Shown one piece after another: positions 27,331 to 36,824 of a stretch of DNA of 64,000 nt. Source of the DNA: Bradyrhizobium sp. OK095 (lineage in GTDB: Bacteria > Pseudomonadota > Alphaproteobacteria > Rhizobiales > Xanthobacteraceae); the NCBI RefSeq assembly GCF_900109945.1, contig NZ_FOBX01000003.1, positions 496,001 through 560,000 of the forward strand, read 5' to 3'. The notes under the pieces are model-generated. The model made no database searches. It was given only the letters and a program-made list of their open reading frames with translations, and was not told the DNA's origin. Position 1 is the stretch's first letter. Every line of letters starts with the position of its first letter. Made by a program: the position numbers and the translations under genes.

Positions 27331-28351
27331 CGGCATTGTCATGAAGCCGATGTTTGCGAAGGCCAAGACCCAGCCGGTGCGCGTGATCTACGCCGAAGGC
27401 GAGGACGAGCGCGTGCTGCGCGCCACGCAGGTCGTGCTGGAGGAGAATCTGGCGCGGCCGATCCTGGTCGGCCGTCCGTCGGTGGTGGAAGCCCGCATCA
27501 AGCGCTTCGGCCTTCAGATCCGGGCGGGCAAGGATTTTGACCTCATCAATCCCGAGGACGATCCGCGCTACCGCTCCTATGTGCAGTCCTACGTCGAGGT
27601 CGCCGGCCGCCGCGGCGTGACGCCGGATGCGGCACGGACGGTGGTGCGCACCAACAACACTGTGATCGCCGCACTCGCGGTGACGCGCGGGGAGGCTGAT
27701 GCGATGCTCTGCGGCGTCGAGGGCCGCTACATGAGCCATCTGCGCCATGTCCGCGAGATCGTCGGCTTCCAGGCTGGCGTCAGCGACTATGCGGCGCTGG
27801 CGCTGCTGATCACCAGCAAGGGCGCGTTCTTCATCGCGGACACGCAGGTGCGTCCCAATCCGACTGCGGAAGAGCTCGCCGAGATCGCATCGCTGGCGGC
27901 GGTCCACGTCCAGCGCTTCGCGCTCAAGCCGAAGATCGCGTTCGTCTCGCATTCGGATTTCGGCAGCTACGACACCGATTCCTCGCGCAAGATGCGCCGG
28001 GCAACCCAGCTGTTGAAGGAAAAGCATCCGGAGATCGAGGCCGACGGCGAGATGCAGGGCGACACCGCGCTCTCCGTCGCTGCGCGAAAGATGGTGTTGC
28101 CGCACTCCAAGCTGGAGGGCGAGGCCAACATCATGATCATGCCGACGCTGGACACCGCCAACGTCGCCTACCAGATGATCAAGTCGCTGGCGGATGCGCT
28201 CCCCGTAGGCCCGATCCTGATCGGCCCGGCGCGCCCGGCCCACATCCTCACCCCCTCGGTGACCGCGCGCGGCATCCTCAACATGACCGCGGTGGCGGTG
28301 GTGGAAGCGCAAGAGCGCGCCTCGCGGCAGCAGCCGACGCTGTTTACCTGA
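27331..28351 (+). repeat. maeB 3' end, copy 2 of the duplication
   Basis: Colinear with 24427-25447. Weaker similarity extends about ten bases further left (GCCTCCCGCTCCGG against GCCTTCCGCTCCGG). Downstream sequence differs fully from that after copy 1. Confidence 0.97.
27341..28351 (+). pseudogene. Detached phosphotransacetylase-like domain of maeB
   Basis: An open frame of 336 codons from an internal ATG of the duplicated segment. It encodes exactly the same amino acids as maeB residues 434-769, despite nine base changes. No ribosome site precedes the ATG (CTCCGGCATTGTC), and the only upstream promoter is closed by the terminator at 27235. It is therefore probably a leftover 3' end rather than an expressed gene. 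If it is expressed it would be a free PTA_PTB regulatory domain that could mix with MaeB oligomers. The absence of any nonsynonymous change shows this sequence was recently part of a functional maeB. Confidence 0.8.
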
Positions 28352-28369
28352 GGCGAGCTCGCCGCTCTT

Positions 28370-28516
28370 ACCCTCTCCCCCTGCGGGTGTTCAGACCGGG
28401 GAGATGGTGGACGGCTGAGTGGTATCTCTCCGCGAGTCCTCCTCTGACAATTGAGTTCGCGGATAGATACCCCTCATCCGGCGCTTCGCGCCACCTTCTC
28501 CCGCAAGGGGAGGAGG
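28370..28516. repeat. Dispersed palindromic repeat with CTCATCCGGCGCTTCGCGCC core
   Basis: The arms CCCTCTCCCCCTGCGGGTG and CACCTTCTCCCGCAAGGGG are imperfect inverted repeats. The inner CTCATCCGGCGCTTCGCGCC is a form common between genes in Bradyrhizobium-type genomes (recollection). It fills most of the gap between the second maeB end and the DoxX gene. Confidence 0.6.
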
Positions 28517-28655
28517 TGCACCGTTTGCGCGGCTTGTTTTGAATTACTTGCAGTTCTCCATTTCCCCGTTTGTAAACCGGCGAACGACTCTTCATAATCG
28601 CGCGGTGCTTTCGTCCAAATTCCGTTTTCAAAAAGCCTGAGCCAAGAGGCCGATC

Positions 28656-29108
28656 ATGCCAGCGTTCGTGACTTTCGGGCGAATCCTGTTCGCCGTGCTG
28701 TTCATCTACACCGGCGCGGCAAGGCTGGTCTTCATGCAGCCGACAGTCGATTTCATCTTTGCCAAGGTCGTGGTGCCTGACGTGATCGCGCCTTACGCCA
28801 AGCAGATCGAGACGGCGACTGCTATGACCACGCCGCAACTGCTGACGATCGCCATCGGCGGCTTGGAGATCATCGCCGGCCTGATGATCGCGCTGAATTT
28901 CGGCGCGCGCTTCTTCGCGTTGCTGATGATCATCTACGTCGCGGTCTCGACCGTGCTGTTCTACGATTTCTGGAACCAGGCGGCGCCCGAGAACGCCAAG
29001 GTGCTGGTCGACGCGCTAAAGAATCTTGCGATCATCGGCGCGCTGTTCATGATCATGGGCTACGGCCGTGCCACGCGCTCGGCCGAGACGGCCTACGGGG
29101 ACGTGTAG
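28656..29108 (+). CDS. DoxX-family membrane protein
   Basis: A 150-aa protein with four hydrophobic segments (ILFAVLFIYTGAARLVF, LLTIAIGGLEIIAGLMIAL, FFALLMIIYVAVSTVLFY, LAIIGALFMIMGYG) and the DoxX pattern of a small Gly after helix 1. DoxX-like proteins accompany oxidoreductases or thiol systems, but family function is broad. It is not clustered with a redox gene here. Start at 28656 (ATG after CCGATC) gives the usual N-terminus. Confidence 0.85.
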   Translation: MPAFVTFGRILFAVLFIYTGAARLVFMQPTVDFIFAKVVVPDVIAPYAKQIETATAMTTPQLLTIAIGGLEIIAGLMIALNFGARFFALLMIIYVAVSTVLFYDFWNQAAPENAKVLVDALKNLAIIGALFMIMGYGRATRSAETAYGDV

Positions 29109-29286
29109 GCCACTTAGCTCGTAGGGTGGGTTGGCCCGGCGGCGGCGGATGCTCGCGGTGTGTCCAGCTTCGCGCAAGGTCTTTGCCGCAGAGTGGTGGG
29201 GCAGGCGCCGGGCGCGCTTCAGAGCGTTTGCATGAGCGGCAAACGAACGAGCTGGCATCTGTCTCGCACCCCACGCAATCGCATCG

Positions 29287-31323
29287 ATGACAGGGCCCGT
29301 CGTAATGTATGCCGAAGAGCAGTCAGGTCCTGTATCATTCGAGGCCGGTCTCGTACACCATCGCGCAGGCCGCTTGCCGCAGGCAGAGGCGATTTATCGG
29401 CAGATCCTGGCATCCGAGCCGAATCATGCGGACAGTCTTCACCTCCTGGGGCTTGTTTTGCTCCAGGCGGGTCATCCCGGCAGGGCGCTCGATCCCATCC
29501 TCCGCGCCGTCAGGCTCCAGCCTTCCAACAGCTTTTATCACAGCAGCATGGCTGCCGCTCTGCGCGCTCTCGGACGCAAGGACGAGGCGATCGCGAGCTA
29601 CCGGGAAGCGCTGCGGCATAAGCCCGACAATCTCGATTTGCACAATCAGCTTGGTATCTTGCTGGGTGAATGCGGGGAGGTCCCGGCTGCGGAGGCCCAT
29701 TACCGGCTCGTGCTGCGACACCAAGCTGGCCTCGACCTCGGTGCCGCGCGCGCTCAGGTCGATGCCCGTTTCAATCTCGCCAATCTGCTGGCGAGACGGA
29801 AGCGCTTCGATGATGCGATCAGCGAGTTTCGGCAGTTGCTGCGGCAAAAGCCGGACTTTGCGGAGGCCCATTGCAACCTTGGGGTGGTGCTGTTCGATCT
29901 GTCCGCTTTCGAGGAGTGTGAGCATTGCTATCGTGAGGCACTGCGCCTCAACCCGACATTTGCCCCGGCCCATACCAATCTCGGTGGTCTTCTCATCAAG
30001 TTGGACCGTCTCGACGAGGCGGAGGTCCATCTTCGCGAAGCCTGCAAGCTCACGTCAGATTCCCCCGGGGCCTTGAACAACCTCGGTGACGTGCTGCGAC
30101 TCCAGGGGCGGCTGGAAGAGGCGGAAGCCTACTGCAGGGAAGCTTTGCGTCTAAAGCCGGATTACGTTCCGGCGCAGCTGATACTCGGCAACGTTCTGCG
30201 CGAGTCCGGCCGTTTCCACGAAGCGGAGCCTTGCTATCGAACGGCTCTCGATCACGATCCGGCCTCGCCGGAGGCGCTCAACAATCTCGGCACCCTGCTG
30301 TTCGATCTTGGGCGGCCTGATGAAGCCATTCAGAGCTTGCGAACGGCGGTGTCGCAAAGGCCGGATTATGCCGACGCGCATTTCAACCTGGCGGTCTCAC
30401 TGTTGCTGGACGGCCAGTTCGACGAAGGCTGGCGGGAATATGAGTGGCGGTGGAAGCAAGCGAAGAAAAAGCTGCATCTGCGCGACTACAGCCAGCCGCT
30501 CTGGAATGGAGAAGATATCGGTGATCGGGTCCTGCTGCTGCATGCGGAGCAGGGCCTGGGCGACACGCTCCAGTTCTGTCGCTTTGTGCCGGCCATTGCG
30601 GCAGGGCGGCGGGTCGTTGTGGAGGTGCAACGGCCGCTGATGCCACTGCTGGCGGGACTGCCGGGCTTCGAGAACATCGTCGCTCGTGGTGATCCGCTGC
30701 CGCCATTCGATCTGCATTGTCCCCTGTTGAGTCTGCCGCGCGTTGTTGGCACCACCCTCGAAACCATCCCGCGAGAGGCGTCCTATCTCCGAGCCGATCC
30801 GCAACGCGTGGCGGCCTGGTGCCGGCGCGTCGGTGAGCTCGATGGCCTGCGGGTCGGCCTCGTCTGGGCAGGCAATCAAACGATGAGCGGTGACCGGCGC
30901 CGATCCATATCGCTCGAACGATTTTCAGAGCTGGCGGGCCTGCCGGGCGTGAGCTTCGTTTCGTTGCAGAAGGGACCGGCGGCCAGCCAGTCGCCGCCGC
31001 CGGGTCTGTCGCTGCACGACTGGACCGGAGATCTCCACGATTTCGGCGACACCGCCGCGCTGATCGAAGCCCTGGATCTGGTCATCGGCGTCGATACCGC
31101 GGTGGTGCACCTTGCAGGCGCGCTTGGCCGGCCCGTGTGGCTGCTCAATCGCTTCGATCGGTGCTGGCGGTGGTTGCTGAACCGCGACGACTGCCCCTGG
31201 TATCCGAGCTTGCGGCAATTCCGGCAAATTCAGCCGGGCAATTGGAGCAGCGTCCTCCGGGACGTGCGCGCTGAACTCCAGACATGCAGTCTGACCCGAT
31301 CGTCCGTTATGCCCGCTGAGTAA
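29287..31323 (+). CDS. TPR protein with a C-terminal glycosyltransferase-like domain
   Basis: The 678-aa protein has about ten tetratricopeptide repeats (about residues 15-385, for example LRLNPTFAPAHTNLGGLLIK and ALDHDPASPEALNNLGTLLF), then a WREYEWRWK linker and a C-terminal domain of about 280 aa. That domain has HAEQGLGDTLQFCRFVP and VGLVWAGNQ, features of a GT9-type (heptosyltransferase-like) fold, and DLVIGVDTAVVHLAGALGRP, the nucleotide-sugar site. Related proteins are seen with polysaccharide or protein glycosylation genes, but no such cluster is here. An alternative start lies at 29305. Confidence 0.85.
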   Translation: MTGPVVMYAEEQSGPVSFEAGLVHHRAGRLPQAEAIYRQILASEPNHADSLHLLGLVLLQAGHPGRALDPILRAVRLQPSNSFYHSSMAAALRALGRKDEAIASYREALRHKPDNLDLHNQLGILLGECGEVPAAEAHYRLVLRHQAGLDLGAARAQVDARFNLANLLARRKRFDDAISEFRQLLRQKPDFAEAHCNLGVVLFDLSAFEECEHCYREALRLNPTFAPAHTNLGGLLIKLDRLDEAEVHLREACKLTSDSPGALNNLGDVLRLQGRLEEAEAYCREALRLKPDYVPAQLILGNVLRESGRFHEAEPCYRTALDHDPASPEALNNLGTLLFDLGRPDEAIQSLRTAVSQRPDYADAHFNLAVSLLLDGQFDEGWREYEWRWKQAKKKLHLRDYSQPLWNGEDIGDRVLLLHAEQGLGDTLQFCRFVPAIAAGRRVVVEVQRPLMPLLAGLPGFENIVARGDPLPPFDLHCPLLSLPRVVGTTLETIPREASYLRADPQRVAAWCRRVGELDGLRVGLVWAGNQTMSGDRRRSISLERFSELAGLPGVSFVSLQKGPAASQSPPPGLSLHDWTGDLHDFGDTAALIEALDLVIGVDTAVVHLAGALGRPVWLLNRFDRCWRWLLNRDDCPWYPSLRQFRQIQPGNWSSVLRDVRAELQTCSLTRSSVMPAE

Positions 31324-31425
31324 GCAGGATAGTCGCCGGTATCGGGGTGCCGGTACTGTGCATGGGGTTGATTTGCAGATCTTGATAGGAGCCGATGCGC
31401 TCTGCGACCTGCGTGCTCGCCGCGT

Positions 31426-31977
31426 CTAGCCCCGCCGCCACGGTGTGACCGTGACGTCATGCGCCGCGTCGAGCAGATACGGCGCCCCCGGCTTCATTCC
31501 GTGCGAGGCCAGCACCTCATGCGGCGTCCGCCCCGGCACGCCCACAAAGCAGCCTTCGCCGCCGGGCAGGCGTAGATGCGGGGCCTCCGACAGCCAGAAC
31601 GTGTCGTAGCGGTCCATGAACATGTCGAACACGACGGGCCCGCCGATGATCGCGACCTTGCCGGAGGCGACATCGGCGAAGGCGCAGGCCTCCTCGAAAC
31701 TCGCATGATCCGGATTCCACAGCGTCGCGTTCGGCATCTCCGGATCGACGGTCAGCGCTTTGATCTTGCGGGTCAGGATCAGGCGCTTGCGCTTCGGTGA
31801 CTTCGGCTGTCCCTCATGCGAATGTCGGCCGTGCACGATCAGCGCGGCGCGGTCGAGCGCCTGCTCGAAGAACCTCTTGTCGCCCTCGAACTTCAGCACC
31901 TCAGGCATGACGTGCAACGCGTCGGCGAGCATGCCGTCCGCGGAGACGATGACGTAACCTTCGATAATCAGTGGCAA
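31426..31977 (-). CDS. Dihydrofolate reductase-like / RibD C-terminal-like protein
   Basis: A 183-aa protein with a Rossmann-type fold: GYVIVSADGM, then LIVHGRHSHEGQ, ALTVDPEMPN and KVAIIGGPVVFDMFMDRYD, the last matching the GGxxxF nucleotide site of DHFR/RibD reductases. The start must be the TTG at 31977; there is no ATG that keeps the first strand. It begins nine bases after the polysaccharide deacetylase stop, so the two are probably co-transcribed. The substrate is unknown; conserved DHFR residues that bind folate are not evident. Confidence 0.7.
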   Translation of the reverse strand: MPLIIEGYVIVSADGMLADALHVMPEVLKFEGDKRFFEQALDRAALIVHGRHSHEGQPKSPKRKRLILTRKIKALTVDPEMPNATLWNPDHASFEEACAFADVASGKVAIIGGPVVFDMFMDRYDTFWLSEAPHLRLPGGEGCFVGVPGRTPHEVLASHGMKPGAPYLLDAAHDVTVTPWRRG

Positions 31978-31986
31978 GGGCGGCGG

Positions 31987-32988
31987 CTATTCGGAGACCG
32001 TCGTCACGACGCTGTTGACCGGGCGGCTGCTCACCGTCGGCAGCTTGATGTCCTTGAGCAGTTCCTGGTCGTATTCGGGCAGCGTCGAGGCCGGGAATTT
32101 TGCGCGCATCGCCACCACCTTGTAGCCGCCGGCCTTCAGCCGCTTGAGCAACTCGGGCAACGCCTCTGCGGTGTGCTTCTGGAAGTCGTGCATCAGGATG
32201 ATGCCCTTGCCCTTGTTGTCGAGCTTCTTCATCACGGTCTCGATCACCTTCTCGGGCTTCGAGGCCTTGAAGTCGAAGGAGTCGATGTCGCAGGAGAAGA
32301 TCGCCGTGTTGCGGTTGCCGAGATAGGTGACCATCTCCGGCGGATGCTGGAGCGCCGGGAAGCGGAAGAACGGCGAGGGCGCGATGCCGCCGAGCGCCCA
32401 CTTTACCGCGGACAGGCCCTTCTCGATCTCTTCCTTGCGCTGCGCTTCCGTGAGCTTCTTGTTGTTGAGATTGGCGTGTGACCAGGTGTGGGTGCCCACC
32501 GTGTGGCCGGCCGCGTAGACCTGCTTGAGGATCTCCGGCTCGTAGGTCGCGTGCTTGCCGATCGAGAAGAAGATGCCGGTGGTGCATTCGTCGGCGAGCG
32601 CCTTCAGCACGGCGGGTGTGTTCTTTGGCCAGGGGCCGTCGTCGAAGGTCAGCACGACCTCCTTGTCGCGCAGGAAGTCGAGCTCCTTGAAGTGCTCGAA
32701 GCCGAAGCCCGGACCGCCCGTGGTGTCGATCTCGACGGTGCGGGCGACCCCGAGCGCGCCGGGCGTGTTGCAGGCCGCGCGGGCGGGCTGCGGCGCCTGT
32801 TGCGGCGGGGGCGGATTGACGAAGCCGGCCGGCGCGGCGACAGCCGGCGCGGGAGCAGCAGCCGCAGGTGCTGCCGCCGGTGCGGCTTGGGCGGCGGCGG
32901 GCTTTGCGACCGGGGTCTGCGACCATGCCGCGCCTGCCATGCCCAGAGACATCGCGCTTGCCAAAATCAGTTTTGCCGCCACACGCAT
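31987..32988 (-). CDS. Secreted polysaccharide deacetylase (NodB-homology domain)
   Basis: A 333-aa protein with a signal peptide (KLILASAMSLGMAGAAWSQ), an Ala/Pro linker (residues about 25-60) and a CE4 domain. Motif 1 is VLTFDDGPWP, motif 2 is GTHTWSH (metal His), motif 3 RFPALQHPP, and motif 5 ILMHDF. It deacetylates a GlcNAc-type polymer (peptidoglycan or capsule); this copy is not in a nod cluster. ATG at 32988 has GAGGAC just upstream. The Asp in motif 4 is kept as DIDSFDF. Confidence 0.9.
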   Translation of the reverse strand: MRVAAKLILASAMSLGMAGAAWSQTPVAKPAAAQAAPAAAPAAAAPAPAVAAPAGFVNPPPPQQAPQPARAACNTPGALGVARTVEIDTTGGPGFGFEHFKELDFLRDKEVVLTFDDGPWPKNTPAVLKALADECTTGIFFSIGKHATYEPEILKQVYAAGHTVGTHTWSHANLNNKKLTEAQRKEEIEKGLSAVKWALGGIAPSPFFRFPALQHPPEMVTYLGNRNTAIFSCDIDSFDFKASKPEKVIETVMKKLDNKGKGIILMHDFQKHTAEALPELLKRLKAGGYKVVAMRAKFPASTLPEYDQELLKDIKLPTVSSRPVNSVVTTVSE

Positions 32989-33152
32989 GGTGTTGTCCTC
33001 GAGATTGATCCCGTTGTTCCGCCGAAGCTTTTCGCCACCGGCAAAACCGTCCTGCCCCAAACGATCCTAGCCTAGATGGTGGCCCCTCGCCATTGCAACG
33101 GCTGTTTGGCACCCCGCCACAATTGTGCCCAACCGGATTGGGCCGCGCTGCG

Positions 33153-33719
33153 TCAGCTGTCGGCCAGCGCCTTGGCGATGGCTGTCTTGATCCGCGTGTC
33201 GGCCGGTTCGACGGCAGACGGATAGACCTCGGCAATGTAGCCGTCACGGCCGATCAGGTATTTGTGGAAGTTCCAGCGCGGAACGTCCCGGGGGCGCGCC
33301 TCTGCCGCCCATTTGTAGAACGGATGCGCCTTGGCGCCGACCACGACGGCCTTGGCCGCGATCGGGAAGGTAACGCCGTATTGGTGGTGCGCGGTCTCGG
33401 TGATCTCGCTGGTGCCGCCGGGCTCCTGGCCGCCGAAATCGTTGGAGGGCACGCCGATCACGGTGAGGCCGCGCTCGCGAAACTCGCTCCAGAGCTCCTG
33501 CAGGCCGGCATATTGCGGCGTGTAGCCACAGAGCGAGGCGGTGTTGACTACCAGCAACGGTTTGCCCGTGAACGCGGCGAGGCGGATGTCGTCGCCGGAC
33601 AATGCGGGGAAGGAGAAGGCGTAGGCCGGGATGCGGCTCATGCCGCCATCGGCGAGTGCGCGTGTCGCCGATGCGGTCGTCGCAACAAGCGCGGCGAGCA
33701 TGGTCCTGCGGTTCAGCAT
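33153..33719 (-). CDS. Exported glutathione peroxidase-like protein (Cys form)
   Basis: A 188-aa thioredoxin-fold peroxidase with the catalytic Cys in NTASLCGYTPQY, the Gln in NDFGGQEPG and the Trp in PRWNFHKYLIG. These make up the GPx triad with Cys instead of Sec. The N-terminus has an RR followed by a hydrophobic stretch (NRRTMLAALVATTASATRALA), so it is exported, possibly by Tat. The GGGGGAC ribosome site supports the ATG at 33719. Its likely job is reduction of hydroperoxides in the periplasm, using an unknown thiol donor. Confidence 0.9.
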   Translation of the reverse strand: MLNRRTMLAALVATTASATRALADGGMSRIPAYAFSFPALSGDDIRLAAFTGKPLLVVNTASLCGYTPQYAGLQELWSEFRERGLTVIGVPSNDFGGQEPGGTSEITETAHHQYGVTFPIAAKAVVVGAKAHPFYKWAAEARPRDVPRWNFHKYLIGRDGYIAEVYPSAVEPADTRIKTAIAKALADS

Positions 33720-33811
33720 GGCAACGTCCCCCGACGTGTTCCGGGATGCACCTTACCTCGCCTGCGCGATCAGCCTCGTCAACACCGCGTTATCTGATGC
33801 GGTGAGGCAGC

Positions 33812-35473
33812 CTAGTACAGACGGACGATGAAATCGGTGCCTTCGCCGGTCTCGCCCTGATTGATGCCCTGGTCAGAGACGATGATCGAGCCACCCGACG
33901 TCAGCATCTCGTTGATCTTCGCCATGGCGTCGGCGGGGATCGCGATGCGGTCGAGGGCTTCAGCCGGGCTGTCCGGCATCACCACCGGCTTTGCAGCAAC
34001 GGGGATCACGGCGGCGCCACCCTTGCGGCGCGTCACGCGGCTGTCATCCTCGCGCGCGGCGGAGCGCGCGGAGACGGGCAGCGACACCACCGACCAATGC
34101 AGCGCATTGGAATCGGTCTTGTCGACCTCCGCGGTGAAGATATGCGTGCCGAGCGGCCGGTCGCTCGCGGCGATCGTGACCGGCACCTCGAACAACGGCG
34201 CAAAATTCTGCCGCACGTAGAGCTTGGAATCCTTGCGGCTGATGAAGACCGCGATCTGTCCGGCCCGTTTCGGCGCTTCCGGCTTTGCCGCTGGTGCGGG
34301 CTCGGCGACGCGGGTCTCGTCCTTCTTGATATCGGGCGCGGGCGCTGTGGCCGTCATGGGCGCGTCGGGCTTCGTCGCGCTGTCGGCGGCTTCCGCTTTG
34401 GCAGGCTCGACCTTCGCGGGTTCGATCTTGGCAGACTCGACCTGGTCGTCGGTTGGCGTCGAAGCCGTGGTTGCTTCCGCGGCCTTCGCTTCGGTGTTTG
34501 CGGGCTTGCCGGCGTCTTCCGACTGCGGCTTGGCCGTGTCAGATGCCTCGGCTGTCTTGACCTCGGGTTTTGCCGTTGCCTCGACCTTGTCTGCCGATGT
34601 GCCGGCTTCGTCACGCGCCGGAGCATTCCCGGTCGTCATATCCGACATCACGGTGTGGCCGACCGACGAGCGCAACTCCAGCACGGCATCGGCGCTGGCG
34701 GTCTTGGTCTCGACCGGCTTTGCTTCAGTGACCTTGATTTCGGCGGCAACCTTGTCAGCCTTGTCACCGGCATTGGTCTGCGGCGCGAGGCTCGCCGCGG
34801 GCTGCGGCGGCACGCGCACGGAGGCGAGCAGCGGGTGCTGGAAATCGTGCGGCGTCATCTCGCCGGGCGAGACGATCACGCGCGCACCCATCTTGGTCCA
34901 GTTCCACATCTTCACGGCGAACGCCATCGGCATGCGGATGCAGCCATGCGAGGCCGGATAGCCCGGCAGCACGCCGGCATGCATCGCGATGCCGGACCAT
35001 GTGACCCGCTGCATGTACGGCATCGGCGCGCCGCTATAGATGTTGGAGTGGTGGAATTTGTGCTTCTGGATGACGCTGAACACACCCATCGGCGTCGAAT
35101 GGCCCTTCATGCCTGTCGACACCGGAGATTCTGCGAAGACGCCATTGGTGTCGTAGACCGTCACCTTCTGCCGGTCGATCGAGACGACGATGACGAGGGG
35201 GCCTTGCGGCTTGGTGCCGACTTCCTTCTCGGCGACGACGTCCTTCTTACCGGCCGCACCGCGCTTCTGCGGCTTCTGGCGCGGGATTTCGGAATGCCGA
35301 TCCTGCCGGGAGGCGTAGGACCCGTCGGAATAATCCGTCGAGTAGTAAAATGCTGCTTCAGCCTGGTTGGCCGTACCGATCGCACTCGCCGCCGTCAAAA
35401 TGGCGACCTGCCAGAGCCGCGCCGGCTTGGCAGAAAAACCAGACCCGTTCACGCTATTCATCCTCGAATCCAT
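33812..35473 (-). CDS. L,D-transpeptidase (YkuD domain) with a long acidic linker
   Basis: A 553-aa exported protein. After a signal-like segment (VAILTAASAIGTANQAEA) comes a YkuD domain (about residues 95-230) with the motif HAGVLPGYPASHGCIRMP, which carries the active His, Ser and Cys. It probably makes 3-3 cross-links or attaches proteins to peptidoglycan. Residues about 255-400 form a low-complexity linker of Ala/Lys/Glu/Thr/Pro with repeated KVEPAK-like units, and the C-terminus (about 410-550) holds a second folded region (AGQIAVFISRKDSKLYVRQN) that looks like a degenerate partial repeat of the same fold. Start 35473 or 35461. Confidence 0.9.
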   Translation of the reverse strand: MDSRMNSVNGSGFSAKPARLWQVAILTAASAIGTANQAEAAFYYSTDYSDGSYASRQDRHSEIPRQKPQKRGAAGKKDVVAEKEVGTKPQGPLVIVVSIDRQKVTVYDTNGVFAESPVSTGMKGHSTPMGVFSVIQKHKFHHSNIYSGAPMPYMQRVTWSGIAMHAGVLPGYPASHGCIRMPMAFAVKMWNWTKMGARVIVSPGEMTPHDFQHPLLASVRVPPQPAASLAPQTNAGDKADKVAAEIKVTEAKPVETKTASADAVLELRSSVGHTVMSDMTTGNAPARDEAGTSADKVEATAKPEVKTAEASDTAKPQSEDAGKPANTEAKAAEATTASTPTDDQVESAKIEPAKVEPAKAEAADSATKPDAPMTATAPAPDIKKDETRVAEPAPAAKPEAPKRAGQIAVFISRKDSKLYVRQNFAPLFEVPVTIAASDRPLGTHIFTAEVDKTDSNALHWSVVSLPVSARSAAREDDSRVTRRKGGAAVIPVAAKPVVMPDSPAEALDRIAIPADAMAKINEMLTSGGSIIVSDQGINQGETGEGTDFIVRLY

Positions 35474-35669
35474 AATCCAAATCAGACGTTAGTGTCGCAG
35501 AGGGGATACGCGTTCACCAGCAGGGCAGTTCTGCCGTCAGCTACTTTTGTCCAAGTCGTAGCAAAAAAGCCTCACAGAGCGGTAAACGGCGGCCGCATCC
35601 GGCTGCTCGCCATCTTCCTGTCCGGCTGTGCCGTTCCTACATTACCAGGACTTGTTACCGGAGAACTTC

Positions 35670-36221
35670 ATGTCATCTCGTTTCCCCGGTCTTTCCGGCA
35701 TCCGCTTGAAAGGCCTTGCTTTATTCCTCCTGGCTCTGGCCCTGCCTTTGGCTTCCGCATCCGCGGCCGATGAGCCCGATCTGATCTTCCGCCGCTCGAC
35801 CGTGTTCAAATGGATGAGCCCGAACGACAAGCTCGCGACCTACGGCCTCGATGACCCCGAGGTCGAGGGCGTCGCCTGTCATTTCACGGTGCCGGAGAAG
35901 GGCGGTTTCAAGGGCTGGCTCGGCCTAGCCGAGGAGGTCTCGGACATCTCGCTGGCCTGCCGCCAGGTCGGTCCGATCAAGTTCAAGGCGAACAAGATGG
36001 AGCAGGGCGATGACATGTTCCGCCAGCGCCGCTCACTGTTCTTCAAGAAGATGCAGATCGTGCGCGGCTGTGACGCCAAGCGCAACGTGCTGGTCTACAT
36101 GGTCTATTCGGACAGGCTGATCGAGGGCTCGCCGAAGAACTCGACCTCGACCGTGCCGATCATGCCGTGGGGACCGGGGGACGCGAACGTCCAGAAGTGC
36201 GGAGAGTTCTTCACTCAGTGA
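35670..36221 (+). CDS. creA: CreA-family periplasmic protein
   Basis: A 183-aa exported protein with a signal peptide (GLALFLLALALPLASASA) and the CreA core VACHFTVPEKGGFKGWLGLA, DISLACRQVGPI, RRSLFFKKMQIVRGCD and LVYMVYSDRLIEGSPKNS. The family is conserved in proteobacteria but its role is not known. The ATG at 35670 starts the signal peptide; a start at 35628 is weaker. Confidence 0.9.
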   Translation: MSSRFPGLSGIRLKGLALFLLALALPLASASAADEPDLIFRRSTVFKWMSPNDKLATYGLDDPEVEGVACHFTVPEKGGFKGWLGLAEEVSDISLACRQVGPIKFKANKMEQGDDMFRQRRSLFFKKMQIVRGCDAKRNVLVYMVYSDRLIEGSPKNSTSTVPIMPWGPGDANVQKCGEFFTQ

Positions 36222-36408
36222 TGCGCCCGCGGTTGACGCGCGGCTTTGCGAGATGCGAGCCGGTCAGTCGCACGAAAGCTTGTGGCGCGGCTTCATAGCC
36301 GCGGCCCGACTGTAGCGCCATTGCGCCGACGCCGCTGCGAATAGACAGTTGGTCGGCGCGGTCCGTTCGCTGGTCCGCGTCGCGCGCCGTTGCGCGATCT
36401 TGCGCCAT
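36211..36408 (-). CDS. Possible small basic protein, 65 aa
   Basis: A frame with GC-rich third positions and a GAGGGA sequence about 12 nt before its ATG. It overlaps the end of creA by 11 nt on the other strand. The protein is basic with no motif (LRLTGS-type segment AFVRLTGSHLAKPRVNRGR). It may be real or a chance frame. Confidence 0.3.
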   Translation of the reverse strand: MAQDRATARDADQRTDRADQLSIRSGVGAMALQSGRGYEAAPQAFVRLTGSHLAKPRVNRGRITE

Positions 36409-36824
36409 GATGGCAATCCCTCAACTGAACGCGCCCGGTGGTTCCGGGCGTCTCGGTTTCGATGGCTTGGGTCGCAGCCGACGCGCCCCCGGTTCGATCG
36501 GACCCAACCTTCGTTTGGCTTCTCTTCAGCAGAAAAACGTAAAATGCATGTGAAGCGGGGAAGGCGCGTTCGTGACAGCGTGCTGCGCGCGGCATGTTTT
36601 CAAGCGCAAATGGAGCCTGCCAGGCGACTTTGAGCTGCCGCGTGATCCATTTGATAAGATGGGGGTTTTCCGCCGAATGTTTCGTCGTCCCGGACGCGAC
36701 GAAACAATTCTCACGAAGATGAAGCCATTTTCCGTTTTTGGCGCATCACGCGCGAAACCGCCCATGGTTATCAGCGTCACAACGACGACGGCGCATTGCC
36801 GGCCACGGATTGAGGGACAAGACC
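36409..36824. other. Intergenic region with no recognised gene
   Basis: About 415 bp with a possible hairpin (CGCCCG/CGGGCG around 36433-36450). No convincing coding frame is seen. The right end should hold the promoter of the small secreted proteins. Confidence 0.4.

Noticed and set aside
28656..29108. DoxX gene as part of the maeB insert cargo
   Set aside because: Codon use matches the native genes, and it lies outside the second maeB end, so it is taken as the original neighbour.
34097..35773. 558-codon plus-strand open frame opposite the YkuD gene
   Set aside because: Antisense shadow of the low-complexity linker; RCG-rich composition without motifs.
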